A stretch of DNA of 64,000 nt from Mercurialis annua (Eukaryota > Streptophyta > Magnoliopsida > Malpighiales > Euphorbiaceae): assembly GCF_937616625.2 (NCBI RefSeq), contig NC_065574.1:1612001-1676000 (forward strand), written 5' to 3'. Positions 12,577 through 24,690 of the stretch are shown one piece after another. A program made the translations under genes and the position numbers. The first letter of the stretch is position 1, and the number at the start of each line of letters is the position of its first letter. The notes below the pieces were generated by a model that saw only the letters and a program-made list of their open reading frames with translations, did not search any database and was not told the DNA's origin.

Positions 12577-15500
12577 TAATTATTGACAGAAAGGGGTTTA
12601 GTTTGACCGGAACTGTTAACAGAAATTATTGAATAGCATTAACAAACGTTTTTAATGAAAATTGGACTAAAAAATTTGGTTGATTTGTTTGCCTTTAGTT
12701 CATTTGCGTGGAGAGAAAAAGGTCGGTCAATAGCCAATAATGTTGAAGGTTAAAGGCTCTTTTCATGCTATCGCATATGCTTTAGTCGATGCCATTCATA
12801 TCAAAAATAAATTAATATCAAATAAAAAATCTTAAAATCTATTTTTTTTTCAAACTAATCATACAAACTTACGCGCATTTATAAAACAATCCAATAAAAC
12901 GTATTGGAAATGTTTGAAGAAACAACAAAATAATAAGTTTGTTTGTAAAAACATACGGATTTCAACCTTTTAGCCACGGAAAAATCTATTGCTAAAAAAT
13001 TATTTTCTAGTAATTTCATCTATCTACTATTATTTTAAAATAGTTAAATTATTCATAGCCTGACAAACCAAGAAATATAGACATGTTTGTTATTCACATC
13101 GGAATAAATGGAATTCTTTGAATATTTTGTTAGCGGAGGAAGATATCTCTATAGAGATATATAAGTGACATAGAGCTAAAACGAGAACCAATTTTTTTCT
13201 TTTCTTTTTTTTGCATATAATGATGCATATAGAAAATTGAAAGATGGCTTTCTAAATTTAAATTTAGGAGTTCTTCTTATTCCTATTTCTTCTTTTGTTG
13301 TGAAAAAGAGTTTCATTTAGAAAAGGAAGTAGGTTAGCCATTTTGTAAGGGAAAATTTGATGTTGTTAGAATTCTATAGATATAGTAAGTTTAATAAAAT
13401 AAAAACTGAACTATAGACACCCAAACCATGCATACTGGGGATGAAGAATTATGGACAACGTGGTAGTATTATTCCATGATTGATACGACTAACCATTTTA
13501 TGGTTCATTGATTCTGATAAAATGGTCGTAATAAGTAAGGTAATCATCAGAGATATCAAGTACTGTAAAATCATATAAAATCTCACAAAACTATGTTTTA
13601 AACAATAATAAAACCATACTGAGATAACTTGATACCATTGAACTATATATGCATATTTTAAAGTCATATAATATCAAACATCAAAAGACTTATAAATAAC
13701 TAAAAAAACTTAAATACTAATAAAATAATATTATAGATATACAATATAGTTATGAAATTATACTGAAATCTATAAACTAATAATCCACTATGATGTTAAA
13801 ATGTGTTGAAATTATGATGAAAATATAATAACATAATATGCAATGTAACACGGAAAGAAAACGGAAACGACGTGAAACGGACACGAAAAAACGGCAGTTT
13901 TATAAGATGAAGGACACAAAACGTGAAAGAGACATATAAATAATAAATACATAGGAATATATTTATAAATATTAAAAATTATAAAATACTATATATATTA
14001 AATTTTATTTATACATTTACACAAATTAATAAAATAAACAAAATATAATGAAAACCAACAAAAATAAGCAGATAAAAATTATTTTAGATAATGTGATTAA
14101 TAAACTTATGGATAATTGATTAAAAAGAATTACATGTGGAGAATTTTTTAGTTTATCTTTATAACTGCCTAATTTTTTTTATTTACTAAAATGGCCCAAA
14201 ATATTTCCTTATGAATTTCTGAGAATTTTCGATTTTCAAGACATTTTCAAAACGGGATACACAACTTTGTCAAAGTTTTCAGCAACATTATAAACTTGAG
14301 TAAAAGTGTAAAACCATATTAATCAAAATCGCAATGAAACTAGTCGAGTATTTTATCGAACTGTATATCAACTTCAGCCCAGATTAACTTTGTAACCAAG
14401 TTCGATGAACCTGGGTGTTGTAGATTAAGATCCAGGTATGTGATTAAGCCCAGGCCCAAAAGTATCAATAAAGAAATAGAGAAAGTGGATAACATTTTAA
14501 AATAAATTTCATAATATTAGTAGATTCTTTTCTAATAAAGGAAATATTTGAAATGTTAAAAAAAAATACCAATTTAACTTAAAAATGAATCACAAATTTA
14601 TCACAACAAAATTCACAAAAAAAAAAAAAAAATGCAATTGATATTTAGTTTAGATTGAGTTGACTTCTACTTAACTTTAAGTTTATATTTTTATTAGACT
14701 ATACATTTAACATATTATAGAAAAAATTCTTTAATAGTGTTTGATGTAAACGGAAAAATAAATTTATTTTTAATAGTGTTAATCTTAAATAAATAAATTT
14801 GACTAGATTTATTTAATTTGAGTTGATATTGAGTTAATATTGCATTTTTATTAAATTTAAACTAAATTAACATTGAGTTTATATTTAATTAAAATTAAAT
14901 TTAAAATAATTTTACATTAAAAAAATAAGTAGGAGGAAACTCCATATCATTATTAAGCTCAGTAGAAGTTAAATCATGTATAATCATAATTCAACTCTAC
15001 CACATAACCCCAAAAAAACTAGTGTGGTTTCAGATTTTTGTTCACCAGAGTTGAACTTGAATGGAACAAGAGATTAATTCAAACAGGAAAAAAAGAAACC
15101 CCCTTATCAATACTATGACAACACCAAACAATTATCTCAAGTTAAGTTCTCTCTTCACTCAAGGATGAAGTATAGAAACTTGTTACTTTTGGCCTGTACA
15201 AAACTAAACCAGAGCATATAAAATTTAAAGTCGGTGACCATAAATATAATAGAGAAATCTATCATCACTAGCTAATGCATTCCTGTAAAATAATTCTTGT
15301 ATAATAAAAACAATATACTTAATTGCCAATGTATTGTAAAAACCCACTGTGCAATACCAACACAAATCTCAGCAAATCAAAAGACTGCAACAATAACAAT
15401 AACCTGATTTAGAAGTAGGAGAAATTAATAAAAACTATAATTACATTAATAATTGTTATATCAGTGTAATCAATTTCAACTGTTCAAACATCTGCAATTA

Positions 15501-16507
15501 GTATTGTTGTTTCAACTTTGAGTTTCAGTGACCATTCCTAGTCCTTATCGGGAAACAAATAACAAGCCTTCACGCGTCGTCCCATTTGCAGCAGTCGACG
15601 ACGGGTTGTTGGACCATAAACGGGTTAGTTTATTGATCGTCCGATTCTTAATTGATGACTCTTTCTTTTGCCAGTGTTGTTTCCAATTGCTCTTCCACGA
15701 TCTTCTTCGGCGGAATCATGAAACTTCCGGCCACCGTGAAACAATTCCAGAGATAATGATGACGTGATATGGTGTCGTTTTATATTTGTTTCTGAGGTTG
15801 GAGAAACTCTTATTCAGCTCAGTTATTAAAGAGGGAGGGTAAAAAGGGACTAAAATTATAATAAGGTATAAATGAAAACATTTAAAAAATAGTGAGAGAT
15901 TTCTGCATTAAAAAAATAGTGAGTCACTAATGTATAACTTTATAGAAAATGAGTCATACTGTGTAATTTCCTCCAAATTAATCTATACAGTTTATTTTAT
16001 AATAAATGGTGTAGATCGTGAACATGAACTCCTCAAATTCAAATGAACTAATCCATGAGCTTCACTTTATAAAAAAGAAAAAAGAAAAAAAAATTACACT
16101 CGTCTTTTAAATAAGCAGTCTATTGAGTAATTTTTTTTCTGTTTATGTGTGTGTAGTTGAATTATGAACACAGTCGTATGTTTGTTGTGTATATTACTCT
16201 CAGATTGTTTGTCAGAAGACGAACAATTGGGTCTCAACGGTGGCGGTGTCGACGGATCGGAGAATAACATACATTTTACGATGAATATCACATTTTATAT
16301 TTTTAATAAAATTTAAGTTAATTATATATTTATCAAATATTATAAAACACATTTATTAGAAGTTTAGTAAAAAAATTAGATTAAGTTTAACTGGCGTTAA
16401 ATAAAAAATTTTATCTTTCAAGATATATATGAATTTTATTATGATAGAATTTATTTATTAATTAATGAATTTAAAAATTAATTTGATTTAAATTAGCTCT
16501 ATTCACT

Positions 16508-16745
16508 TTAAAATACCAAAACTATGCATTTTGTATCAGTTATAGCCAAATCTAATTTAAATATGTTAGCTGTCATGCCAACCAATTGCTTAGTTGGCAG
16601 TGATATGGACGACATAATGTAAAAAAAAAACCTGTTCGATTCAAAAATGGCTAAAAAATAGAACATATAATGTTTGGCTCAATCTGGTGATTTTTAAAGG
16701 TTTGGCTATAACTGACACAAGACGTATAGATTTGGCATTTTTTAG
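16508..16745. repeat. Foldback element with about 40-bp imperfect terminal inverted repeats
   Basis: The left arm contains AAAATACCAAAACTATGCAT and CAGTTATAGCCAAA. The right arm is its inverse (TTTGGCTATAACTGAC...TAGATTTGGCATTTTTT). It shares the phrase about cytoplasm-neutral foldback DNA AGCCATAACTG with the 11.2-12.0 kb repeat, suggesting one repeat family. Confidence 0.5.
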
Positions 16746-16766
16746 TGATTAAGCCTATAAAAATAA

Positions 16767-17154
16767 GAGCAAATTACTCTAAGGTCTCGAAGTTTGGTAC
16801 CCCTTGTTTGAAATTCAATTTTAATATCTCAATTTCGATTTTGCAAACACTTACAATCTTTTGTTAAATATAAGTATCAAATCGTTAATGAAATGAAATG
16901 TGAGATACCAAATCGTTTGAAAATGAATTACCAAATTGTTAACATAATTAAAAGTGAGGTACCAAATCGTTAACATAATTGAAGGTGAGGTACGAAATCA
17001 TTTGAAAGTGAATATCAAATTATTAATGGAACGAACAGAAGCCCCTAATTGTTGACGAAATCAAAACTGATGTACCAAATCGTTTGATTTTCGAACAAGG
17101 GATACCAAACTATAAATTATAATAAACATGAAGGGCCTTAAAATAATTTGCTCC
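16767..17154. mobile_element. MITE-like element with GAGCAAATTA termini
   Basis: The left end GAGCAAATTACTCTAAGG is mirrored by the right end CTTAAAATAATTTGCTCC, and the arms share TTTGGTACCCCTTGTTTGAA with its inverse. The interior carries about 40-bp near-tandem repeats around GAGGTACCAAATCGTTAACA. The element ends about 125 bp upstream of the RbfA start codon, so it may contribute promoter or leader sequence. Confidence 0.6.
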
Positions 17155-17280
17155 AAAATAATAGAAATTCATTATTACATTAGCGCTCAAAAATAACTTT
17201 GGATATTCTTATTAGAAACCAGAAACAAAAATTACCAAGGAACAAGAAAGCACAGAGAAGAGCTTTAAATCTTAACAGAA

Positions 17281-18986
17281 ATGCTTCATTTACAATTACA
17301 CCATCATCCCCTCCCCAATTATCACCCAATCTCTCACAACCCGTTTCCAATTTGGACTCCAAAATCAGCTACCCATGTCCAATTTCCACAAAAAAAGTCT
17401 CTGATTAACACCATAAAATGTATGGCTAATCCCAGAAGAGTAAAAATGGTGGCCAAGCAGATACAGAGAGAGCTTTCTGATATGCTTTTAACTGATAAAG
17501 TATTACAGTATGCTATTTTGCCTGAGGCTGCTTTGGGTGCTGACAAATATTTGTCTTCACTCACTACCATCAGTGATGTTGAAGTTTCTGGTGATTTGCA
17601 GGTACCCATCTGGTTTAATTGTAGTTAAATTCGATTTTATTTGGTGGGTTGTTGTTTGTTTGTTGAGTTATTAAGGAAAGTTGTGTTCTTTGTTGTTGAT
17701 GTTGTTGATTTTCGTTAATTGGGTTATTTATTTGTTTAGTAATGAAGGAATTTGTTTTTTGTTTTTGTTTTCATGTTGTAATTTGTAGGTTGTTAAAGTG
17801 TATGTGTCTGTTTTTGGAGATGATAGAGGAAAGGAAGTTGCACTTGCCGGGTTAAAGGCGAAAGCTAAGTATGTTAGGAGCGAACTAGGGAGGCGTATGA
17901 AGCTGAGATTGACTCCTGAGATACGGTTTGTGGAAGATGAATCATTTGAGAGAGGAAGTAGGGTAAGTCCTTTTACTATCTTTGGTTTCTGGTTTGAATT
18001 ATTACCTTTAAGCATATGTTTAGTTTTTGCATCGAAAAGATGATGTCTTTTCTGGTGGAATTGCACTAAGTCATGAAGTTTAAGTTCTAATGCTGTAACT
18101 TGTAGGTTTAATTGTGGCATAAGGTTATCTATTGTAAAATTGTTTACCGGAAGATGAAAGTGGTCTGCAAATCTTATATCTTTATCACATTAGCTCAAGT
18201 GTTGGTTTTTTATGTATGTGCATCTCTCTAAGTTCTTTTTGACAGATCTGCGTATGTAAACTAAGTATGTATTACAGATAAATTGGCGAGAAAATGAAGA
18301 TCCTGGTATATTTTTTATGAAGTTTGAATATGCTATAATATTCAAGATTCTGTTGTGTTTTGGTTGCAGTGTTTGCAGAGAGTTTTATCCTTGTTATGCC
18401 TATTAGCATTTCAGTTGTTTTACCGAGGGATTTCTCTTTTTAGATTAGAAAAACACCGATATTATAGTATCTATAAAGTTCATTTCGTGTAGAGAACTGC
18501 TTAAATAACTCATGGCTGCTTTTTCACTTTGATGGCTCCTTAATCTACTCATAGGCATTTCCACAAAAATAAAAAGCTCTGCTTTTGCCAACCTCATCTT
18601 GTACGTTATAGTGAATTAAATTAAAGCTTTGAGGGTGATGAAGAACGCATTCCACCAATGTATTATTTCTTTCGGAAACTTTTTTTGTGAGCGATTGGGT
18701 TCTAAACTCTATTTGTTTTTCAATTTCATCCAAATTGTATCTGTTGAGGATCAGCTGTGCTGCTGCAAATAGATTTTACTTCAATATGGATTTGTATGAA
18801 TCTCGATTCTTAGATAGTGATATGTTTGATCAACCTTTTCAGGTAATTGCGATATTAGATAAACTTAAAGCCGGGAAAGAGGATGACTTGAGCGAAGATG
18901 AGCTTTCGGACTCATCTGATTCACCTCAAGATGATAGAGATTGGGAAGGCGATGACCCTGATGAAGAGATTATTTATGTAAATTAG
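17281..18986 (+). CDS. rbfA: Ribosome-binding factor A, chloroplastic
   Basis: Three exons, 17281-17601, 17789-17962 and 18843-18986, all phase 0 with GT-AG introns, encode 212 aa. An N-terminal His/Pro/Ser-rich stretch of about 45 residues looks like a plastid transit peptide. The RbfA domain begins near MANPRRVKMVAKQIQRELS and includes ISDVEVSGDLQVVKVYVSV and the conserved end TPEIRFVEDESFERGSR. RbfA is a KH-fold protein that binds the small ribosomal subunit and helps 16S rRNA 5'-end maturation. The C-terminus is a strongly acidic tail (DDLSEDELSDSSDSPQDD) beyond the bacterial core, as in plant plastid homologues. The start was chosen as the first ATG in frame; a downstream ATG at 17422 would remove the transit peptide. 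Confidence 0.92.
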
Positions 18987-18999
18987 ATGCTTGCACAAT

Positions 19000-20870
19000 T
19001 GCCTGACTTCACCGATTTCTTAGTTTAGGCATAAACAAACATTTGTATCAGGTTAGTATTACTCATGGCTTCATGCTCTCTAATTAGTGATGCTTTTAGT
19101 TGTTTATATTTGTTCAATTGTTTTCTCCATATGTACTGATTAATTTTAGCGTACTAATTTTTTAGCCTCGTCTATTAATTGTCTAAAGTTTAAGACTCTA
19201 ATTTAAGAATCTCTTGTAACATAGAGATGAGCAAAACTTGCACATATAATTAATTATTAACATTTGGATTATTTTGAGATTAAATTGAATTAAGTACATG
19301 GTCTAAGAATCGAGATGCATACAAATACATAATGAAGTAAAATCATGTCCCGGTATGTGATTTTGAACATTCAATGAAGTTCCAAAAGTAAAATCATAAA
19401 TTCACAATTGGAATTTTTGGTGCTGTCTTTTTCTTTTTACATTGGATCTTTACGATGAAACCTGTACCGAGATTTTAGACGAAAAGGACATTGTATCTTT
19501 GTTTGAATCCTGTCTATTACCTAAACTATCATGCATATGCTCCATCAATTTGGTATCTGTTTATACTTCTTTTTTAACTATTGTTTTGAATATGTTTCTT
19601 AACTACCGTTTTAATTATTATTTTCGTGTATAATAAGAATCATGCTACTTGTGTGTGGACAATACGGGAGGCATGAGGATGTGTATCGAGTATCATTGAT
19701 ACAAGAGAGCAATGTTATGCATTATTAGTTTTGATATGTGTGGTCTAGAACTTGCACTAAATTTGTTTATACTTTATTCATCAGTAGAAAAGAGCTTAAG
19801 CATATGGCTGATATAAAAGCAGAAGCAAGTATGTCAACGGGTGCTCATCTACCTAGACTGGCGCACCATCCTGTACGAAGGTGATCATCATTTTGAGTTT
19901 TTGGTATCCTATGCATGTATGATACGATCTTTCAATTGCTTTTGGGTGAGAATTAGATTCATTTGAATTACTATATGTATATGTTTTTCAGTGGAAGCCA
20001 ACCATCTTCGGATCTTCCTGTTATCAACTTTAAATATTGCTATTGAACAGAGGAAATAAGCCAACCAAATTTTGAATTTTGCCTTCCAAATTTTGTGGAA
20101 GAAGATGTTTGAAAAGGAAAAGATAACAAATGAATGGTGACTTCATCATGTATGGAGATGGACAAGTACATTATGAACCAGTAATTTTGGAACCAAACTG
20201 AACTGGTTGATTGATTGGTTAAATTGACATAACGGTCAGCATATAAAACCAAGAATATATTGAAAATCATTCGGCATAGCTGAAACTTGAGGTCCAGAAA
20301 CCTTATGCCATGAAACCAGTCGGGTACTCTTATTGATTTCCAGTCGGGTACTCTTATTGAAAATCATTCGGAAAACATAGATTAAACGACTGTAGATTAG
20401 ACTAATTCAAACAATGACAAGAAAAGGATAAAAGAATGGAGAAATTACACGGGGTAATGGAATATGCATGTAAAAGTAGGATTTCAACAAGTGATACCAA
20501 TAGGTCAACTATAAGATCAACCAAACAATTTGTTATGCATATAAAAAATGGAGATGGAAGAACTAAACTCACAAAGGAGTCTTATATCAATCAACGGAAG
20601 ATTCAATCTTTCAGCGTTTAAGCATTGTTAAAGTCAGTTAAGCAATGCAAAATAAAGATGTTTTGTAGTGGCGCCCGCAGAGCGAGTGTGCTTAACAGAC
20701 TGATTCAATACTCAATAGCCTTCACTAAAAAAACAGCAACAAAAATACATAATCAGGGCGCCAAGGCTGAACAAGGCTTTGCATTAAAATGAAAATCTGG
20801 CTACATTGCCATTGCTATGCATTATTCCATGCCATCAAAAATCAAGTCATCTAACTCAACAAAGCTTATA
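19000..20870. other. Spacer between RbfA and the ATP synthase e gene
   Basis: The two genes converge here. I see 3' untranslated sequence from both sides but no supported coding exon; short open frames at 19442-19633 and 20436-20621 have no recognisable content. A short direct repeat, AGTCGGGTACTCTTATTGA, occurs twice around 20318-20360. Confidence 0.6.
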
Positions 20871-20872
20871 TC

Positions 20873-22233
20873 TTAGTGATGAGCGGCCTTTTCTTCAGCT
20901 TTCTTTTGCGATTTTACTTTACCCTGTAATTGAACCAACAAAAAAATACTTCAAATAAGCATTCAATTTACATATGAAGTTCATAGATGTTCTTTATCAA
21001 AGTGAGTGTGAGCAAAGTATTGTGGTTTTGTCAAACAAAAAGAAGGATTATTAAAGCAAATGATGGTTTAATTAACATAATAACAGAATAAGTAACAAAG
21101 AAATGCATGATTAATTGAGAATGAAAAATAAAAAAGAATTTGCTCTGAAGTGCCCTAAACACTAGGCATTTCTACTTTCTACCATCCATATATACATAGA
21201 TATATACAGAAAGTTAAAAAGACAGAAGATAAACAAGTTAATAAGCAAAGCCCACACCAACAAACAGAGAAAAGAAGCTGATAAAGTATATAAGCACAAA
21301 GCAAAACGCCAACAAAACACACACACACACAGGACTATATTTTCTTCTCAGGTCAAGATGCTCCTTTTCCATAGGGCATCGGCATTCTTGCAATTGCAAT
21401 ATATACAAGAAATGAATCCTTGCAAAACTCATTTCTTTTTTATTTTGCTTATTTCAGCAAGAACCTTACTATGAACTAAACATTTCTTCCCTAAAAAGAA
21501 AAAAAAAATGATATAGCAATGTATCCCGCCCCACTTTTATCATCTATGTCATTACAAATCCAACAGTTAATTGACAGCTGGAACTAGATTAGTTGAGAAT
21601 GGGCTTGCCATCGGCATCATTCTTGCTAATGCATTATATAGAAGATTTTTTTTTCTTTCAATTTTGCTTGTTTCAGCAAGGATCTTACTATAAACTAAAC
21701 ATTTCTACACTTTCGAAAAAAGAAAAAAAACACTATAACAATGTGTCTCTCCCTACCTTAATCATCTATAAAATTACGAATCCAACAGTTAATTGGCAGT
21801 TGGAACTTGGAACTAGATAAGTTGATACATTGCTTGCTATTACTATTAAATCAAATCAAATTCATCAAATCAGCTAGCCACTCAAAATCAAATCAAGAAA
21901 TGTATGGCATTTTAAAGAGACAGCAGCAATTCAATAAACTTGACTTTAAAAAATCAATAAAATTAAAATTGAATCAAGCAAATTATAATGCGTCTATGAG
22001 ACTATGACTGTAGTATGTATACCTTGAGATACTTGAGCTTCATGCTACCATAAACAAGACCAAAAGAGAAGGCTGACGCACGAGCCACCTACACAATTTC
22101 AAACATTAAAAAAACAGTGTCAATTGCAGAAATCTAATTTAGATCGATTTTTTTAAAAATTTAAGCAATCGATCAGAAAAATTACCAACGCTAAGGTGCT
22201 GGTGCCGGAGTATAGTCCAGGTGGCGGCGTCAT
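20873..22233 (-). CDS. Mitochondrial ATP synthase subunit e-like protein
   Basis: Three very short exons, 22233-22186 (16 codons), 22088-22023 (22 codons) and 20923-20873 (16 codons plus stop), all phase 0, give a 54-aa protein. It begins MTPPPGLYSGTSTLALVARA and ends in a Lys/Ala-rich tail, KKAEEKAAHH. Residues 17-34 form the single hydrophobic segment and contain GLVYG, a GxxxG motif like the one subunit e uses for dimer contacts in the inner mitochondrial membrane. The sequence matches the small plant proteins annotated as ATP synthase E chain. It would act in the FO region and in ATP synthase dimerisation. The second intron is 1.1 kb, much longer than the whole coding sequence, and contains a tandem duplication. 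The identification rests on recall of plant homologues rather than a search. Confidence 0.85.
21378..21835. repeat. About 230-bp tandem duplication in an intron
   Basis: Unit 1 (about 21378-21608) and unit 2 (about 21609-21835) share, in order, CATCGGCATTCTTGC-like starts, TTTCAGCAAG, TTACTATGAACTAAACATTTCT, an A-rich run, ATCATCTAT, and AATCCAACAGTTAATTG. Divergence is moderate with several indels. It lies within the long intron of the ATP synthase e gene. Confidence 0.8.
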
Positions 22234-22579
22234 TTTCCGGTTGCTGTCGAGGAGGCGGAAGAAGAAAATTAGGGTTTCCGATCAGACCTTTCAAAAGCTT
22301 TAATTTTCGTTCTTGTTGATTTTGGACTCAGCTTCGACTGAATATTTTTTTAAGCATTATATATGATGGCTATGTTTCAGTACACCCGACTCTAGCAGAT
22401 CATGTGATTGTGTATCTGATTTGAATTTGATCATGCCAAACGTCGTCGTACAGCACTTTCTATATTTTTGTTTTTTTTCCTAATAAATATCCATTATCAC
22501 CCTTGTATTTTCTATAAAAACACAGCATCCGTTCTCTAACTTGAGAAACATGGGGTAATATTTTAAAATTTCACTAATT

Positions 22580-22860
22580 TTACACGTTTTTTTTTAATTT
22601 AATCACGTCTTTTAAAATTTATCATAAATATACACAAATTTTTAATTTTTTCCAATTTCATACACAATATTGAGTTGGTACTCATTTATTAATGTAATTT
22701 GATGAGGTGTAGGTTATTTTTCACTAATAAATGAATGTCACGTCAACATCGTGTATGTATTTAGAAGAAAAAAATGAAAGTTGATGTATTTGTATAACAA
22801 ATTTTAAAAAACGTGATTAAATTGAAAAACATATAAAGATAGTTAATTTTTGTGACATCA
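22580..22860. mobile_element. MITE-like inverted-repeat element
   Basis: The left arm holds TTTAATTTAATCACGTC and TTTTAAAATTTATCATA. The right arm holds the inverse, TTTTAAAAAACGTGATTAAATTGAAAAAC. A second inner pair is CTCATTTATTAATG / CACTAATAAATGAATG. Termini and target duplication are not clear. Confidence 0.5.
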
Positions 22861-23404
22861 ACTCGAAAAACATTTACAGAGATATATAATTAAAATTTGA
22901 AATGTTTTATTTAATTATTACTATAATAAAATATCATAAAACAAAAGATTGAAAATAACACTAAGATATAGTATCTTTTTCATTGTCCTTACATTTGTTA
23001 GCCACTTCCCTTGGCTCTTACAAATTTAAGACTCACTTTCAATTTCACATAAAATAACTACCCAATTGCAATTGGTCCTACTACTCGAAGGAATCGTTTA
23101 ATTTTTCAAAAATAAATATCACAAAATATCTTTGAAGAGTTTTTGTATATATTTAAAAACTAATTTATTCTAAATAAATTCTATTTTTATTTTAAAATTT
23201 ATAATCAAACTAAACTAATAACGATAAAAATAATAAATTTTGTACCACAATGAGAAAATAAAAGTGAGATCTATTTTCTTATTTAGACTAACAAAATTAG
23301 AATAAGCTAATGCCAATCAAGGCCATAATCTACCGAACAGGAAGTCCAGCTTCTTGTTGTGATCCATGGGTCCTTTGAAGAGCACGCGCCTTCTCCGCGC
23401 TTGG

Positions 23405-23501
23405 GATAGATAGTTAGTCAAACGTATGGGGAACGGCCCGACCGCCTCATCTATGCTCTATATATATTTAATATTCTCTAATTTTTGACTAACTAACTAT
23501 C
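23405..23501. repeat. 18-bp hairpin with about 60-nt loop
   Basis: GATAGATAGTTAGTCAAA at 23405-23422 pairs with TTTGACTAACTAACTATC ending at 23501, with one mismatch. The loop holds a GC-richer stretch and a TATATATATTTAA run. Confidence 0.6.
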
Positions 23502-24470
23502 AAATTCCGGTTTGACTATGTTTATATGCTCTAATCATTATACATGCTTGCTTATCTTTTTCTTAAGTATACATTCTCAATTTTGACACCTTCGTAGTTA
23601 AGTTATTATTTTTTTCATTAAAGGTTAATCTTTATTATATTAATATAATTAATATAATGACGAATATAAATGACTCCTCGACAAAGGCGAGTGGGCCATT
23701 CCAGATTGAAATGATAAATTATGCAAAAACAGTCATCGATAAGGGGCTTTTTAACCACCAAACAGACTATCCAATTATAAATACGCGATACAAATTGAAA
23801 TTATTTACCAAATATAAAAAGTAATGTATAATTTAAAACGATGAGAATAATAAAATAACATAGTATTAAGTTAGGAGGGGAGAAATGTAATGCTATAGCG
23901 TATTGAATCTAGAGTTTGAGCCATAAGTTTGTGTATGTAAAAATGAAGTGTTTAATTTAAAAATTAAAATATGTAAAATTTACATTACTTAATTATAAAT
24001 GTGTACTTTCTAAAAAAAAAATATAAATGTGTATTAGTTTGGATAATAAATGCAACACTGCAATTTCATTTACGGTTATTTATATGAATTTTGATTTTCG
24101 ATCATGTCGGATATGAACTATTTTTTTTATAATATCAGGTATTTTATAATTTATAATAAAAGTATATTGATATAGATATTAATATAATGTAAATTTTGGT
24201 GTTTACATCAGTTATTTATTAATCAAAAATTATCCGTTTGGATTGTAAAATAATAATTAACATATGGCTAATATTGTCAAAATTTAATATTTATATTGTA
24301 ATTATACAACACACTTTTTAATTTGTATTTAATTTTTTTACTAGTTATATTTTTTTAAGAAATATTTTATCTTTCTTGTTCTGGATAAAACAATCATACT
24401 TTTTCACAAAAATATTCTTAATTAGTAAAGTCAGTCGTGCGATATTCTACCACTACTCCATTAAAAAAAT

Positions 24471-24478
24471 TATAAAAA
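24471..24478 (+). promoter_or_regulatory. Candidate TATA box of the amidophosphoribosyltransferase gene
   Basis: TATAAAAA about 220 nt upstream of the start codon, followed by a CT-rich leader (TTCTCTCTTTC, CTTCTTCTTCCCC) typical of plant 5' untranslated regions. Confidence 0.5.
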
Positions 24479-24690
24479 GAGGACAAAGTTTTACCTCCAA
24501 TTAAGAATTTAACAAAGATTTGAGAGAAAAAAACAGAACTTTTATTTCTTTTCAAATATCTTATACTTAAAGATTCTCTAAAAACCTAGAACCAAACCCC
24601 TTCTCTCTTTCAAATTTTCTTATTAGATTCCTTCAATTTACTGTCTCTTTCGCAGCCCTTCTTCTTCCCCAACCTTTTCTCAGCCCTCCC

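Larger units (their letters stand above)
8900..17160. other. Gene-poor AT-rich spacer with foldback repeats
   Basis: No supported coding exon was found between the phosphatase and the RbfA gene. The stretch holds a Stowaway-like MITE (12238-12576), a long degenerate inverted repeat (about 11230-11960), two further inverted-repeat elements (16508-16745 and 16767-17154), poly(A)/(T) runs and AT-rich low-complexity DNA. A somewhat more GC-rich patch at 15520-15770 has short open frames that I could not match to any protein. Confidence 0.7.
22300..24460. other. Divergent intergenic spacer
   Basis: This separates the divergently transcribed ATP synthase e and amidophosphoribosyltransferase genes. 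It contains a MITE-like inverted repeat at about 22580-22860 and a perfect-looking 18-bp hairpin at 23405-23501. No coding exon was found. Confidence 0.65.
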
